A DNA stretch of 64,000 bases. It comes from Branchipolynoe longqiensis. Taxonomy: Eukaryota; Annelida; Polychaeta; Phyllodocida; Polynoidae. Every line of letters begins with the position of its first letter. Position 1 is the stretch's first letter. The DNA lies in NCBI GenBank assembly GCA_030323885.1, contig CM059186.1:147375810-147439809 (forward strand), read 5' to 3'. Shown here piece by piece: positions 32,373 to 43,275 of this stretch. The translations under genes and the position numbers were made by a program. The notes below the pieces were generated by a model. The model worked only from the letters and a program-made list of their open reading frames with translations, was not told where the DNA came from and ran no database searches.

Positions 32373-33024
32373 TACCAGACGGGATGGCCGAATGAGTTGA
32401 GCATCCGTCTCCCGGTTTGGTAGATCGTGGGATTCGAACACATAGGTTCGAACCCTGGTCGAGTCAAAACAATGACTAAACAATTGATACTTTTTTTCTT
32501 TTCTTGAAGATGTATACTGCCTATCATGGATAAGTCTGAATAGACTTGTTTTTACCATTAGACAGTTTGTCGATACAAAGCCCGAGCATACACTTTTACC
32601 GACCCAAGGGATTTTTAGCCTCCCACACCACATAGACATGGTAAGGGAGCAACTGGCCTTTGATGACGCTGTAAGTTATACACAGCGGTGGAAATCCAAA
32701 TTGGCAGAGGTGGGGGCACAGGGAATCGAACCACTGGCCTTCAGATTAGGAGTCTGACCTAGAAAAAAGAGTGACACTCTAGCCACTCCGCCACAGAGAA
32801 CACCACCTTCCTAGTCAGACACTCGGCATTATTAGGATAAGGCAAGGACTGGTTGTCTCAGTGTCAGTATAATATGACTGAGTGGGATATCAGGTCACGG
32901 TGCTGATGGCCTGATTTCCCAGTGGGGCAGCACTATAAAGTCGCCATGAGTGTGCACTGTCACAAGTCGGTACCCATCCTGATATGACCTTAGATGTTGC
33001 CAGGACGTAAAACTCCGACAACCA
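32373..33024 (+). mobile_element. SINE (head type A) interrupted by a second SINE
   Basis: Head and start of the body are at 32373-32489. The body resumes at 32810 (CTTCCTAGTCAGACACTCGG) and runs to the CCAACCAATC tail. The inserted DNA is the entry at 32490-32809. Confidence 0.85.
32490..32809 (-). mobile_element. Second tRNA-derived SINE family, nested
   Basis: On the minus strand it starts CTGTGGCGGAGTGGCTAGAG (A-box region). It contains GTGGTTCGATTCCCTGTG (B-box) and ends in an A-rich tail, seen as the T-rich stretch at 32490-32508. The body is unlike the main family. Confidence 0.8.
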
Positions 33025-33090
33025 ACCAATCAAATATATCACAGATATGCGAGTATTATTCGCTAGAGGTTAGAGCTATAAGCACTCCCT

Positions 33091-33123
<33 letters not shown>

Positions 33124-33469
33124 CCCTCGCCTCATGGTCCTCGGCAGCATACACAGCCACTGAAAACTGAAAACAGCCATCCTAAAATTCCCACCGGTGA
33201 AGTTATATAGTAAACCCTGTTCCATGCTTATGCGCCGCTGGTTAGATAAATTCGGCCCGTCGCCGGGGGAGCTTCTCACATTTACCTGGCGGGGATTACC
33301 GGCTCAGGGCTCGTTAGGGCCGGCGCCATTCCCGGGCCGGGCGGTGTGAGGGGCCCTTAGTCCCCCGCCTGGCACAGCACCAAGCCCCGACTGACTTCAC
33401 AACCACCAAAGGCCTCTCATCACCCCCAACCCACCATCCCATCTACCTCCAATCATGAGAGGTGGGGTT
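33025..33469. other. Unassigned stretch with GC-rich island
   Basis: Poly-C run 33095-33119. 33240-33400 is GC-rich and complex. A CCAG/GTAAATG donor-like word on the minus strand (33286) has no supporting exon. Confidence 0.4.
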
Positions 33470-34070
33470 TATTGTTAGGAACCGGGGGAGGGGAGACGGG
33501 AGAAAGGATATTGGGGATGGGTGGATGGGGGAGGGAGGGAGAGGGGGAGATGGGAGAGGGAAGAGGGAAGAGGGAAGAGGGAAGAGGGAAGAGTCAAGAG
33601 GCAAGAGGGGAGGGAGGGAGATGGGGGAGGGAGAGGGGAGAGGGGAGGGATCTGGGGAGGGAGCTGGGGGAAGGGAGATGGGGGAGGGAGAGGGGAGAAG
33701 GGAGATGGCTGAAGAGAGATGGGAAATGGGAAATGGGGGGGGGGGAGAGGGGAGAGGGGAGAGGAAAGAGGAGAAAGGGGAGATGGGGTAGGGGAGGTTG
33801 GTGAAGGAAGAGGGGAGATGGATGGGAATTGGGGGAGAGGGAAGAGGGGAGAGGGGAGAGCGGGAGAGGAGAGGTGGTAGGGGAGGTGGGGGAGGGGGGG
33901 AAGAGAGAGGCGTGATGGGAGATGGGGGAGAGGGGGAGGGGAGAGGGAGTAGGGGAGGTGGGTGAATGGAGATGGGAGATGGGAGATGGGGGAGAGGGGG
34001 GCGAAGAAGGGACAGCGGAGAGGGGAGGTGGGGGAAGGGAGAGGGGAGATGGGGGAAGAGATACAGACGA
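33470..34070. repeat. GGGAGAGGGGAGATG purine-rich tract
   Basis: Imperfect GGGAGAGGGGA repeats over about 600 bp. Confidence 0.85.
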
Positions 34071-34684
34071 AAAAGATAGAGATAAATTTGAGGAATATTA
34101 GGGTAGGGTAATGAAGAAGGTGTGCGGGGGGCAAAGGAAAGGCGCAGCCAAGTTGTGTTTTTTTAAACAAGTCTGTGAGTAAGACTGCTGAGTGCTGAGT
34201 GCTGAGTGGAAGGAACGAAGAGAAGGGCAAGAGGGTTTTCCTCATTCTCTTCTTCTCTGTGAAGGATAATACAGTACATGGGTGGCCTGAACGACCACCA
34301 GGGGTTATGTGTGCATATGCCTGGGTGGTCCTGGGGTATAGGTGGGGGGGGGGGGGTGCAGTGGAGGCAGACAGGAAGGGCTCAATGGGTCACGGCCTCC
34401 AGTGGCTGCTAATGCCTAGTGGAGATCATCGGATCCCATATGGAGAAAGACACTCTTCCATTTCACGGGCCGGTGCAGGTGTCACTGACTCCCCACACCC
34501 ACCCCCACACCTCCCGATACCCACCCCCTCCCCCAACTCCCACCCACACTACCAGAGATGGAGGTTGCGCGGAGCTCCTCCCTCCACCCCCCACACCCAC
34601 ACCCCAAGTCCACATCCGGGTAGTTTCCACCGCGCCTCCCATCTCCCAGAACTACTTCGGTTTCACTCTAACAAGTGTCAGTTA
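34071..34684. other. Unassigned stretch
   Basis: Complex DNA to about 34480, then CCCCACACCCAC-type low complexity. Ends at the TTA flank of a MITE. Confidence 0.5.
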
Positions 34685-35284
34685 TGCCCCTGTCACACTA
34701 CGACGCTTCTCTCGGCGACCCGTCAGCGTTGAAAATGAAATCTTGCGCGTCGAGAAACGTCAAACTTTTCGGCGGTTTTGGGGAAAAGATCGGCGTCAGC
34801 GCGGCGCGTTATGCGCGCGCGGCCAACGTGTGTCGACGCGCTGGCGAAAAAAAAAAAAAAGTTTGGCGCGACGTCTTCATTTAACCTTAAATGTTGCTAG
34901 GGCCTAAAACAAAAACGGCCCAGTTTGCGCAACGTGTGAGCAACGACCCTCCCGCGCGCGCGCCGTCTTCCTAGCGTTCCCATAACGTTATTCCGGCGCG
35001 TCCAACGCAGCGCGACGCGCGCCTAACGTCCTCCTAGCGTTCTTACCCATTTCGTCCCGCGCGTTGCCGCGCGTTGGAAGTTTTGGACAGGTTCAAAACA
35101 CTCAGCGACCAATAACGCGCGCCGACTTCCGGCGGCGACTCGCCGGCGACAAAGAAGTGTACCGACGTGTACCGACGCGCGCATAACGCGCCCCCAGCGC
35201 GTCTCGATATTTCACCAAATATCGCCCAAAAACACCACACGTTGACGGGTCGCCGGCGAGAAGCGTCGTAGTGTGACAGGGGCA
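34685..35284. mobile_element. CCTGTCACAC-type MITE, copy 1
   Basis: 600 bp. The ends TGCCCCTGTCACACTACGAC GCTTCTC are inverted at both sides. The flanks are TTA and TAA. The internal hairpin GTTTTG-N8-CAAAAC is at 35080-35099. The interior is rich in CGCG and ACG. Confidence 0.85.
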
Positions 35285-35394
35285 TAACAACAAAGTTAGG
35301 CAGGTACAGTGGTAACGCATATAAGAACGGACGTCGTAAATGAAACAGGTAACGCAGACACCACGACGTAATACTAATAGTAATACTAATAGAT

Positions 35395-35830
35395 TACCCA
35401 GATAATGTCTTGTCAACAAGTCCCAGAATGCCACAGATACTAGAGACATAATGTACAGCGTAATATATCACAAAGATAATGTCTTTTCAACAAGACCTAG
35501 AATGACACAGATACTACAGACATAATGTACATCATAATATATCACAAAGATAATGTCTTTTCAACACGTCTCAGAATGCCACAGATACTACAGACATAAT
35601 GTACAGCATAATATATCACAAAGATAATGTCTTTTCAACAAGTCCCAGAATGCCACAGACACTACAGACATAATGTACAGTGATATATATATATGACAAA
35701 GATAATGTCTTTTCCACAAGTCCCAGAATGCTACAGGTAACGTAGACACTATAAGAGCGTGACATAGCGTAACATAGCACTCAGATAGCGTCTTTTCAAC
35801 AACTCCCAGAATGTCACAGTATCATTGTAT
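35395..35830. repeat. Minisatellite, about 6 units of 75-82 bp
   Basis: The repeated phrase is AGATAATGTCTTTTCAACAA, then GTCCCAGAATGCCACAGATA and CATAATGTACAGCATAATAT. Confidence 0.85.
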
Positions 35831-35854
35831 CGCTGGCGCAATTAGCGAGAACTT

Positions 35855-35869
35855 CCACCAGGTGGCGCC
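35855..35869 (+). promoter_or_regulatory. CTCF-like motif
   Basis: CCACCAGGTGGCGCC fits the core of the animal CTCF consensus. A second match, CCGCCAGGGGGCGG, is at 10318-10331. Confidence 0.35.
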
Positions 35870-35959
35870 TCTGTTTATGATGCACTTTGTATGCAGCGTT
35901 ACTCCCAATATCTGATTTACAGCTTAATAAAACATAATAAAAACCGCTATTATTTGTTT

Positions 35960-36006
35960 GTTTGTTGTTATTTCACGTCCTAGCAACATCTAAGGTCATA
36001 TCAGGA
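35960..36006 (-). mobile_element. SINE tail fragment, reverse
   Basis: Only the end of the tail (CGTCCTAGCAACATCTAAGG TCATATCAGG) is present. Confidence 0.7.
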
Positions 36007-36212
36007 GAAAAACCGCTCTGAGTACGAATTGATTATTTCCTCACCGCTCCTAAAAGGTCACAGTTCCTTTTATTAATTTATATTGTAAAATAACCGCGCT
36101 AACCTCCGAACCATGACATGTTCCCGAAGGCGTCACGTGGGCCGCAGTATCTTTTCCGGAAATGCGCCGATTGCTGCACAAACTTACCTAATTGTACAGC
36201 ATGATGGTTGGT

Positions 36213-36410
36213 TGTTGGAGTTTTGCGTCCTGGCAACATCTAAGGTCATATCAGAATGGATACCGACGTATGACAGCGCGTACTCATGGCGACTTTATAG
36301 TGTTGCCCCATTGGGAGACCCAGTGCGCACTGTCAGTGTCACATGTCAAAACCCATCCTGATACGACCTGCAATGTTGCCAGGACGTAAAACTCCAACAA
36401 CCAACCAACC
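36213..36410. mobile_element. Fold-back pair of SINE 3' halves
   Basis: A reverse 3' half (36213-36322) is followed at once by a forward 3' end (36323-36410), so the tails point outward and the two halves are complementary. Confidence 0.75.
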
Positions 36411-37074
36411 AACTATCGGCGTAGAGCTAGCAAACTGGAAGAAAATGCAGCCATACCAAAAATGGAGGCCACTGAATTCTCCCCATTCCACTTTTAAAAT
36501 CTAGTATTAGCCTACATTATTTAATCAATTCTATACGCGAAAAGCAGCGAGCTATAACTTAAGTAGGTACCGGCAGCAGGATGAACAAGTGGAGGAATGG
36601 TGCTTTTTTCATCAATATTCACATGCTTTTAACTATTTCTGTATGCATTTGATTTTTATGGAATTGCATATCCCAGAAGATCAACATTTGTTCTATCAGA
36701 TGGTGTTGTTAGATTTAATATATAGTAAGCTTATATTTAAGTAAAATCCATTTGTATAATGAGTGTATTTAGGTAATATTCCTTCATTACTGGTGTAAAT
36801 GAAACCGACTCTGAAAACAGGGTATCTTTAATGGGCTCACACATCCTTGCACGACATCGCAGAAGGTCAAGGATGGTACCATAAGAAGCGTAATGACCTC
36901 AGCTTTCTATGCATATAGGGTTGCCCTAGGTCCAAGTGGTCACAATCAGGTCAAATTCTGCAATTTAAATTATTTTGAAAGTTTAAAACCCATCTGCTGA
37001 ATTCAAATTTGAGTATAAGGGATAAATGTGTAAGCAATATATCTAGGTTCCTAGATTGGGGATTGGTGTGAATA
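36411..37074. other. Unassigned AT-rich stretch
   Basis: No gene or known repeat seen before the 37-bp minisatellite. Confidence 0.5.
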
Positions 37075-37600
37075 ACCCAGCAAGCTGACAGTGTTTCTAT
37101 AGGGTAGGTTATACCAGCAAGCTGAGAGTGTTTATATAGGGTAGCTTATGCCAGCAAGCTGACAGTGTTTCTATATGGCAGATTATACCAGCAAGCTGAC
37201 AGTGTTTCTATAGGGTAGCTTATACCAGCAAGCTGACCGTGTTTCTATATGGCAGATTATACCAGCAAGCTGACAATGTTTCTATAGGGTAGCTTATACC
37301 AGCAAGCTGACAGTGTTTCTATACGGCAGATAATACCAGCAAGCTGACAGTGGTTCTATAGGGTAGATTATACCAATAAGCTGACACTTTTTCTATAGGG
37401 TGGAGTATACCAGCAATCTGAACGTGTTTTTCTATAGGGTAGCTTATACCAATAAGCTGACAGTTTTTCTATAGGGTGGAGTATACCAGCAAGCTGACAG
37501 TGTTTCTATAGGGTAGCTTATACCAGTAAGCTGACATTTTTCTATAGGGTAGCTTATACCAGCAAGCTGACAGTGTTTCTATAGGGTAGTTTACATCAGC
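37075..37600. repeat. 37-bp minisatellite, about 14 units
   Basis: Unit: ATACCAGCAAGCTGACAGTG then TTTCTATAGGGTAGCTT. Confidence 0.9.
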
Positions 37601-37927
37601 CCTGTTCACAGAAGTGTCAAGTAATGTCAGGTTGTAGGAGTAACGAACAACCTTGACCCTTGCCCCATCCCCCTAGCACCTCTCCTACCCCCTGCCCCTC
37701 CCCAATACACCTCATCCTCTGCCCCCTCCCCTCCCTGTCCCCTTACCCCCACCTTCAACCCATCTAGATGAAAACCAATACAGCAATTCGCCTTTATTGG
37801 AGGAGTTAAATCTCGCTGCTGCGCCCATTGCGCCCCCTGCGCCCCGGAGGCCCCCCCGGAGCGCCCGGCCCACGTGATAGGGGTGCGTGAGTTATGTGAG
37901 CTGATGGGCGCAGTTACTTTATCCGGC
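37601..37927. other. Unassigned stretch with GC-rich block
   Basis: 37800-37927 is complex and GC-rich (GGCCCACGTGATAGGGG) and leads straight into the inverted repeat. Possible regulatory DNA. Confidence 0.4.
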
Positions 37928-38177
37928 TATAGATCCGCATCTGGGCCCACCTTTGATCTGCGTCTCCATCACCCGCTCACAACCACCAGTTGGTTTTTCT
38001 CTCTCCTTCTTTCTTCCATAGTAATTAGTAAATAAATATATACTATAAATAAATATTTTGTTTCCTTTTAACATTCTGCATGTATACTTTTATCGTGCAA
38101 GACCATACATTACTAGCATATTGCATTTAACAGCACAGACACACACACACAGACGCACATATATATATGTGTATATA

Positions 38178-38217
<40 letters not shown>

Positions 38218-38629
38218 CAGTAAAACCTCTCTAAACCGACCGACCATGGGACCGACTTTAAGTGGTCCATTTGTGGAGGTGGTCGGTTTAGGAGTTAAAA
38301 TATCCTTACAATGGTATTGTTTGGACTCAAATAAAGCGATCGATATAGGGGAGTGGTCGATCTGTGGAGGTGGTCGGTTAGAGAGGTTTGATTGTATATA
38401 TATGTATGTGTGTGTGTCTCTGTGCTGTTAAATGCGATGCTAGTAATGTATGGTCTTGACCAATAAAAGTATACATGCACAACTTGAAAAAGAAACAAAA
38501 TATTTATTCATAGTATTTATTTATATACTAATTACTATGGAAGAAAGAAGGAGAAAACCCCCCAAAAGGTGGTCGTGAGCGGGTGGTGGAGGCACAGATC
38601 AAAGGTGGGCCGAGATGTGGATCTATAGG
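37928..38629. repeat. Large imperfect inverted repeat
   Basis: The left arm (37928-38155) and right arm (38403-38629) share, in inverse order, TAGATCC.CATCT, CCCACCTTTGATCTG, TCTTTCTTCCATAGTAATTA and CATACATTACTAGCAT. Divergence is roughly 10-15 percent by eye. The centre holds a pogo-like MITE and CA/TA repeats. Confidence 0.8.
38218..38394 (+). mobile_element. CAGTAAAACCTCTCTAA-type MITE, copy 2
   Basis: Begins CAGTAAAACCTCTCTAAACC and ends GTTAGAGAGGTTTGATTG. It has the same interior as copy 1 in reverse and lies at the centre of the larger inverted repeat 37928-38629. Confidence 0.75.
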
Positions 38630-38796
38630 TGGATTAAGCAGATAAACTATATGTATATTAGACCGTTGTGACCTACTAATGTTGTACGAGTATTATTACC
38701 AGTGGTGGTGCCACCTACAAAAGGATATACTTATTACCTCAAATGTAGTTCCAGCTTTGCCACGGGTGGCACCAGGGTTCTCTCTCTCATATAAAT

Positions 38797-38901
38797 ATAT
38801 ATAATATATATAATATATATAATATACATAATATATATAATATATATAATATATATAATATATATAATATATATAATATATATAATATATATGTATAATA
38901 T
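38797..38901. repeat. (TATAATATA)n satellite left of the RTE insertion
   Basis: AT-only tandem repeat. The same tract resumes after the insertion at 39775-39920 as TATAACATA units. Confidence 0.8.
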
Positions 38902-38912
38902 ATGTAACCTAT

Positions 38913-39757
38913 ACATTGAAGATTGCAAGGGAGTGACAATAGGTGGCATGAACGTCAACAATCTTAGATATGCCGATGACAGTGTAATACTAGCAGACAG
39001 TGAGAAAAACCTACAAGATATAGTGAATAGAATCAATAAAGCTGGAATACTATTCAACATGAAGATGAATGCCAGGAAGACCAACACAATGGTTATAAGT
39101 AAAAAGACAGATAAACCAAATGTCAATATAACCATAGATGGCACAAACATAGAACAAGTATCCGAATTCATATATCTCGGACAAAAGATTACAAATGATG
39201 GGAGATGTGAGGAAGAAATTAAAAGAAGGATAACAATAGCCCGAACAACATTCTCCAAAATGTATAGAGTGTTAACATCAAGTAAGTTATTAATACAAAC
39301 AAGGAAGCGTATTCTTCAGTGTTATGTGTGGTCTACTCTAATGTATGGGGCAGAGACATGGACAATCTCTAAGAAAATGTACAAACGTTTAGCAGCATTT
39401 GAGATGTGGACTTATCGAAGGATGATGAAAATATCATGGACAAAGAAGATCACCAACAAAGAAGTTCTCAGAAAAATTAAAAATAAGAAAAGCTTGTTTG
39501 CCACTATACAGACAAAGAAACTTATTTATTTTGGCCACATCATTCGTCAGAGTTCAATATACCGTACATTGTTGGAAGGGAAGGTGAATGGCAGCAGAGG
39601 GAGAGGGAGACCAAGAACATCATGGTTTACAAATATTTCACAGTGGACAGGCTTGAATTATTCACAGTCTATCACTATCAGAACAGCACAACATCGGGAC
39701 AAGTGGAGAACCATTGCATCCAACCCTCGACTAGAGGACGGAACTATTGATTGATTG
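38913..39757 (+). mobile_element. 5'-truncated RTE-like non-LTR retrotransposon
   Basis: This insertion of about 845 bp is bounded by an 11-bp direct repeat ATGTAACCTAT (38902-38912 and 39758-39768). It ends in a short TTGATTGATTG tail, as RTE-type elements often do. It is flanked on both sides by (TATAATA)- and (TATAACA)-type satellites. The 5' part is missing, as expected from incomplete reverse transcription. Confidence 0.85.
38915..39754 (+). CDS. Non-LTR reverse transcriptase, C-terminal part
   Basis: This is a 279-codon open remnant. It begins IEDCKGVTIGGM and has catalytic YADDS with the following LADSEKNL. The thumb/tail pattern YLGQKITNDG, YGAETWTISKKM, FEMWTYRRMMKISW and TNKEVLRKI is typical of RTE-like LINE reverse transcriptases. 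GRGRPRTSW lies near the end. The frame has no stops until TGA, so the insertion is young, but the endonuclease and RT N-terminus are gone and it cannot move on its own. Confidence 0.88.
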   Translation: MEDCKGVTIGGMNVNNLRYADDSVILADSEKNLQDIVNRINKAGILFNMKMNARKTNTMVISKKTDKPNVNITIDGTNIEQVSEFIYLGQKITNDGRCEEEIKRRITIARTTFSKMYRVLTSSKLLIQTRKRILQCYVWSTLMYGAETWTISKKMYKRLAAFEMWTYRRMMKISWTKKITNKEVLRKIKNKKSLFATIQTKKLIYFGHIIRQSSIYRTLLEGKVNGSRGRGRPRTSWFTNISQWTGLNYSQSITIRTAQHRDKWRTIASNPRLEDGTID

Positions 39758-39769
39758 ATGTAACCTATG

Positions 39770-39925
39770 TAATCTATAGAATATATAGAATATATAGAAT
39801 ATATATAACATATATAACATATATAACATATATAACATATATAATATATATAACATATATAACATATATAATATATATAATATATATAACATATATAACA
39901 TGTATAATATACATATATATATATT
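39770..39925. repeat. (TATAACATA)n satellite right of the RTE insertion
   Basis: Units of 10-11 bp, TATATAACATA and TATATAATATA, continuing the satellite that hosts the RTE element. Confidence 0.8.
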
Positions 39926-39929
39926 TATA

Positions 39930-40454
39930 TATCAGGGAGAACAAACATGTTTAAAGTTCATCATTATATTCTCATATCTAACTGTAATAACAATCAACAG
40001 CACCAGTGAAAACTAAACCTGTTTGTTCAATATCATTATATTCCCACAACCATCTGTACTACCCCACCACCAGCTACAACCGAGCCTTCTAAGTTCAACA
40101 TCATATTCCAACAACTAACTACCGTCACAGTCACTGATCAGTTCGGTCGGTGAATCACTAGTACACCGGCTCGTCTCCCCCCCCCCCCCCCCCCAGCCCC
40201 GGCGTCTCTCTGTGCGGGACTCGTTCCCACAGCGCATGGACAATGGCGTGAATGGGCAAGCCGATCCGCGGAGGGATACAGGTGCGCCGATTTATGGGGA
40301 GGGGACTATATGGGAGACCGGGATGAATCTTGTTTGTGGCCGGCGACTTGGTCAGATGAAGGCCGTCTCTATGCCACAGATCAGCGGGCGATATCAATGT
40401 CTCCCCGCATCGCATGTGGGCGGACTAGGAGGGCCGGTGTAGTGGCTGGTGAAC
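39930..40454. other. Unassigned stretch
   Basis: Poly-C run at 40179-40194. 40200-40440 is complex and GC-rich with no exon signal. Confidence 0.45.
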
Positions 40455-40684
40455 ACCTCCCGTTTACGACCTAAAACTGCCCGTTTCATGACTACCTTTG
40501 AGTTTTAGTCGTTAGGTGTGCGACCCCCTAGCACACAAGAGCCTTGCGATTCGTGACTTAAAACTCAGTTCTAGGGCTTAAAACTGGAATCTTATAAGAT
40601 TCGAAAAATGAATCGGCCAGTTTTAAGTCATAAATGGGTCGCGAGTCACAGTCAGTTTTAGCGCGCGAATCGTAAACAGGAGTG
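40455..40684. mobile_element. Short inverted-repeat element
   Basis: 230 bp with ends CTCCCGTTTACGAC / TCGTAAACAGGAG and CTAAAACTG shared inverted inside both ends. Confidence 0.55.
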
Positions 40685-40800
40685 TTTTGAACTTTCAAAA
40701 CACTACTGTTAAGTTCAAAACACTACCCCTACGTACGTTCAAAACACTACCCAAGTTGAAAACACTATCATGACACAGCAGTGCCAGTGGGGGTTGTAGT
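40685..40800 (-). repeat. GTAGTGTTTTGAAC repeat cluster, copy 2
   Basis: Reverse match to 349-470, ending CAGTGGGGGTTGTAGTG. Confidence 0.7.
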
Positions 40801-40974
40801 GCCGCAAAATGTAACCTACTTTATTCTGCTCCACCTTACTGCATACTGCACCCCCTTACTGCATACTGCCCCACCCTACTGCATACTACCACACCTTAGT
40901 GTACCACATATTAGTATACGCTTATAGTGTTGTGGTGTTTAACAACGTATTACTATTAGTATTGTCATGGGGGT

Positions 40975-41080
40975 GATGAAAATGGGAAATATTGCGTCTA
41001 GAGCAGGACTGGGACCCACATCTCTTTGCATTCCGGGCCAGTGTGCTAACCATTACACCACCTAGGCTACCTGCCTATGT
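40975..41080 (-). mobile_element. tRNA-like SINE, third type
   Basis: The minus strand reads CCTAGGTGGTGTAATGGTTA then GCACACTGGCCCGG and GTGGGTCCCAGTCCTGC. This is a tRNA-like A-box and a weak B-box. The anticodon arm is not canonical, so it is not called as a tRNA gene. Confidence 0.55.
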
Positions 41081-41364
41081 GGTTATTTGCCTGAGAGGTC
41101 AGTGCAGACTACTACAGTAGTATACACTGATACCGCTCTGGCATCTGTACCACAAATTAGGATACGCTGATAGTGCTGCGACGCTTAACAACCTACTGCA
41201 CAATGCCCCGCCTTACTGCATTCTTCCCCACCTTATTGCCTACAGCCACACCCTACTGCCTATTGCCCCACCCTATTACATACTGCCCCACCATACCCTA
41301 CTGCACACTACCCCACCCTACTACATACTGCCCCATCTACTACATACCACAATTATAACTCTTT

Positions 41365-41535
41365 TCAGGTACTTAAAGGTAGTGTTTTGAACTTAAGGAT
41401 AATATTTTGAGCATGGCCACAGTAGTGTTTTTAACCTACCTTCAACTAGTTTGAAACACTACCAGAGTGTTTTGAACCTAAGTTGAAAACACTACCGTAG
41501 TGTTTTTGTGGGGTAGTGTTTTGAACTTACTACAC
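41365..41535 (+). repeat. GTAGTGTTTTGAAC repeat cluster, copy 3
   Basis: Matches the inner part and end of copy 1 (GGGGTAGTGTTTTGAACTTA then CTACACC). Confidence 0.7.
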
Positions 41536-41671
41536 CGGGGTGTGGTGCGTGGTGGGGATCCAAGAGTTGTGTGGGCAGATGGGGGTGGGGGTGTGAGTGA
41601 GGGGGCGGGGTGACCAAACAAGGGGAAACTGGACGACAACAGTTGGCTACTTACACCAAATCCGACGTCCG

Positions 41672-42072
41672 TCCTGATATGACCTTAGATATTGCCAGGG
41701 CGTAAAACTCCAACAACCAACCAACCAACTCCGACGTTCATCGGGCGCGGTGGCTAAATCGGTAGATCGCATGCCTCCCGTGCGGGAGATCGGGAGATCG
41801 ATTCCCAGTCGAGTCAAACTAATGTCTTATAAAATTTATATTTGTCGCTTCGTAGCTCAGCACTTGGCATTATTAGGATAGGGCAAGGGCTTGTTTGCTC
41901 AGTGTCAGGATAATATGACTGAGTAGGATATTGGGGCATGGCGCTGGTGGTTTGGTCTCCCAGTGGGGCAGCACTGTAAAGCCGGCATGAGTGTGCACTG
42001 TCGCAAGTCGGTACCCGCCCTGATATGACCCTAGATGTTGCCAGGACGTAAAGCTCCAACAAACGAACAACC
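41672..42072 (+). mobile_element. SINE tail fragment followed by a full SINE (head type B)
   Basis: A tail fragment (GATATGACCTTAGATATTGC) lies at 41672-41730. A full copy runs from 41744 (GGGCGCGGTGGCTAAATCGG) to 42072. Confidence 0.85.
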
Positions 42073-42529
42073 AATCGACGGAAAGTATTGTATATTCATA
42101 AGCATCGGAATCGGGTGTGAGGTCTTCACCAAAGTGTAGTTGTCATATTGCTGTGGAACTTGTGGGTAACTATCAGAATTCCATTGTGTTATATGCTTCA
42201 AATTGCATATTCAACATTAATTGTATACCTTACTTTATATACCATTTTTGTGTAAATAATCCTGAATTGAAAAATGGCTTTGCTGTTGACAAAATAAACT
42301 TATTCAGCAGAATAAACATATTTACAAAACAAAAGGTAGTGTTACTAGCATCCAGGTGAACAACCACGGGTAATAATGATGACGATGCAAGAATTGGAAA
42401 TTCCGATGTATTTTTTAATATTATTTATAATCCTCTATTTAAAAATATAAAAGGCTGATTACAGTGAAATTTCCTCGATGTTGAATTTGCTCAATCACCA
42501 AAAGATATTCAAGATTTAAAAAAGAATGG

Positions 42530-43275
42530 CTAAATTACAGCTACAAATGCATCCTAAAATAGTAATAAATTGAATAAAGGCCGACTCATGTAATCACTAT
42601 TCTATGTAGCGTTGATATTACTTGTTCTGTGTTCATATATAAAATGCTTGCATATATGCATACATACAGGGGTATATCTGATTCTATGTACAACAATATC
42701 TGTTGCTAATTTCTTTTAAAAATGTATCTCATATAAGTAGTACAATTACAGTGACAAATGCCTCCTAAATAGGAACAAATTGAGCAAAGACCATTCATGG
42801 GATCACTATTATGTAACTCGGAAATCTGACATCACTTGTCCGATTGCCATCTGTATGTATGTGAAATGCTTAAGTGTCTGTCACACTATGCTGGATTGAG
42901 CAACGGACAGAATTGTCTAGTCTGGTGGTGAGAAATATCAAAATGTATTAAAATGTGTCAAAGTGTTGCGACATCGGGTCTATGAACGGACATGAAACAG
43001 ACATGAAATGTACATGAAACAGACATCAAACGGACATGAATGGATAGCCAACGGACAAAACAAAATCAAACCGGACAAGAACCGTAGACATCAGTCCGGA
43101 GGCATCCGTTCCTAGTTTTGTGCATGTTCAAAACTTGTATGGACACAAACCGGACATTGTTCATTTTCTGTCCATTTCCCCCAATCCGATGAGGTGTGAC
43201 AGGGCCTTTACGTATATGTACACATACGGGGAAACATCGGATTCTAGGTCAATATTTCAGTTGTCAATTTGTTGC
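42530..43275. repeat. Two-unit tandem duplication split by a MITE
   Basis: Unit 1 (about 42530-42720) and unit 2 (about 42745-42872 plus 43208-43275) share ACAAATGC.TCCTAAA, ATCACTATT.TATGTA and the GAAATGCTT/CATATGCATACATA site. Confidence 0.65.
42873..43207. mobile_element. CCTGTCACAC-type MITE, copy 2
   Basis: 335 bp with a TTA target duplication (42870-42872 and 43208-43210). The ends are diverged (CTGTCACACTATGC; TGTGACAGGGCCT). The hairpin is at 43115-43134. The interior repeats CGGACATGAA. It sits in the second unit of a local tandem duplication whose first unit lacks it. Confidence 0.82.

Noticed and set aside
33240..33400. First coding exon on the minus strand (short ATG frame before CCAG/GTAAATG)
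   Set aside because: Only about 15 codons, no signal-peptide character and no link to a second exon.
35395..35830. CRISPR-like array
   Set aside because: Whole units repeat with no unique spacers, and the context is eukaryotic.
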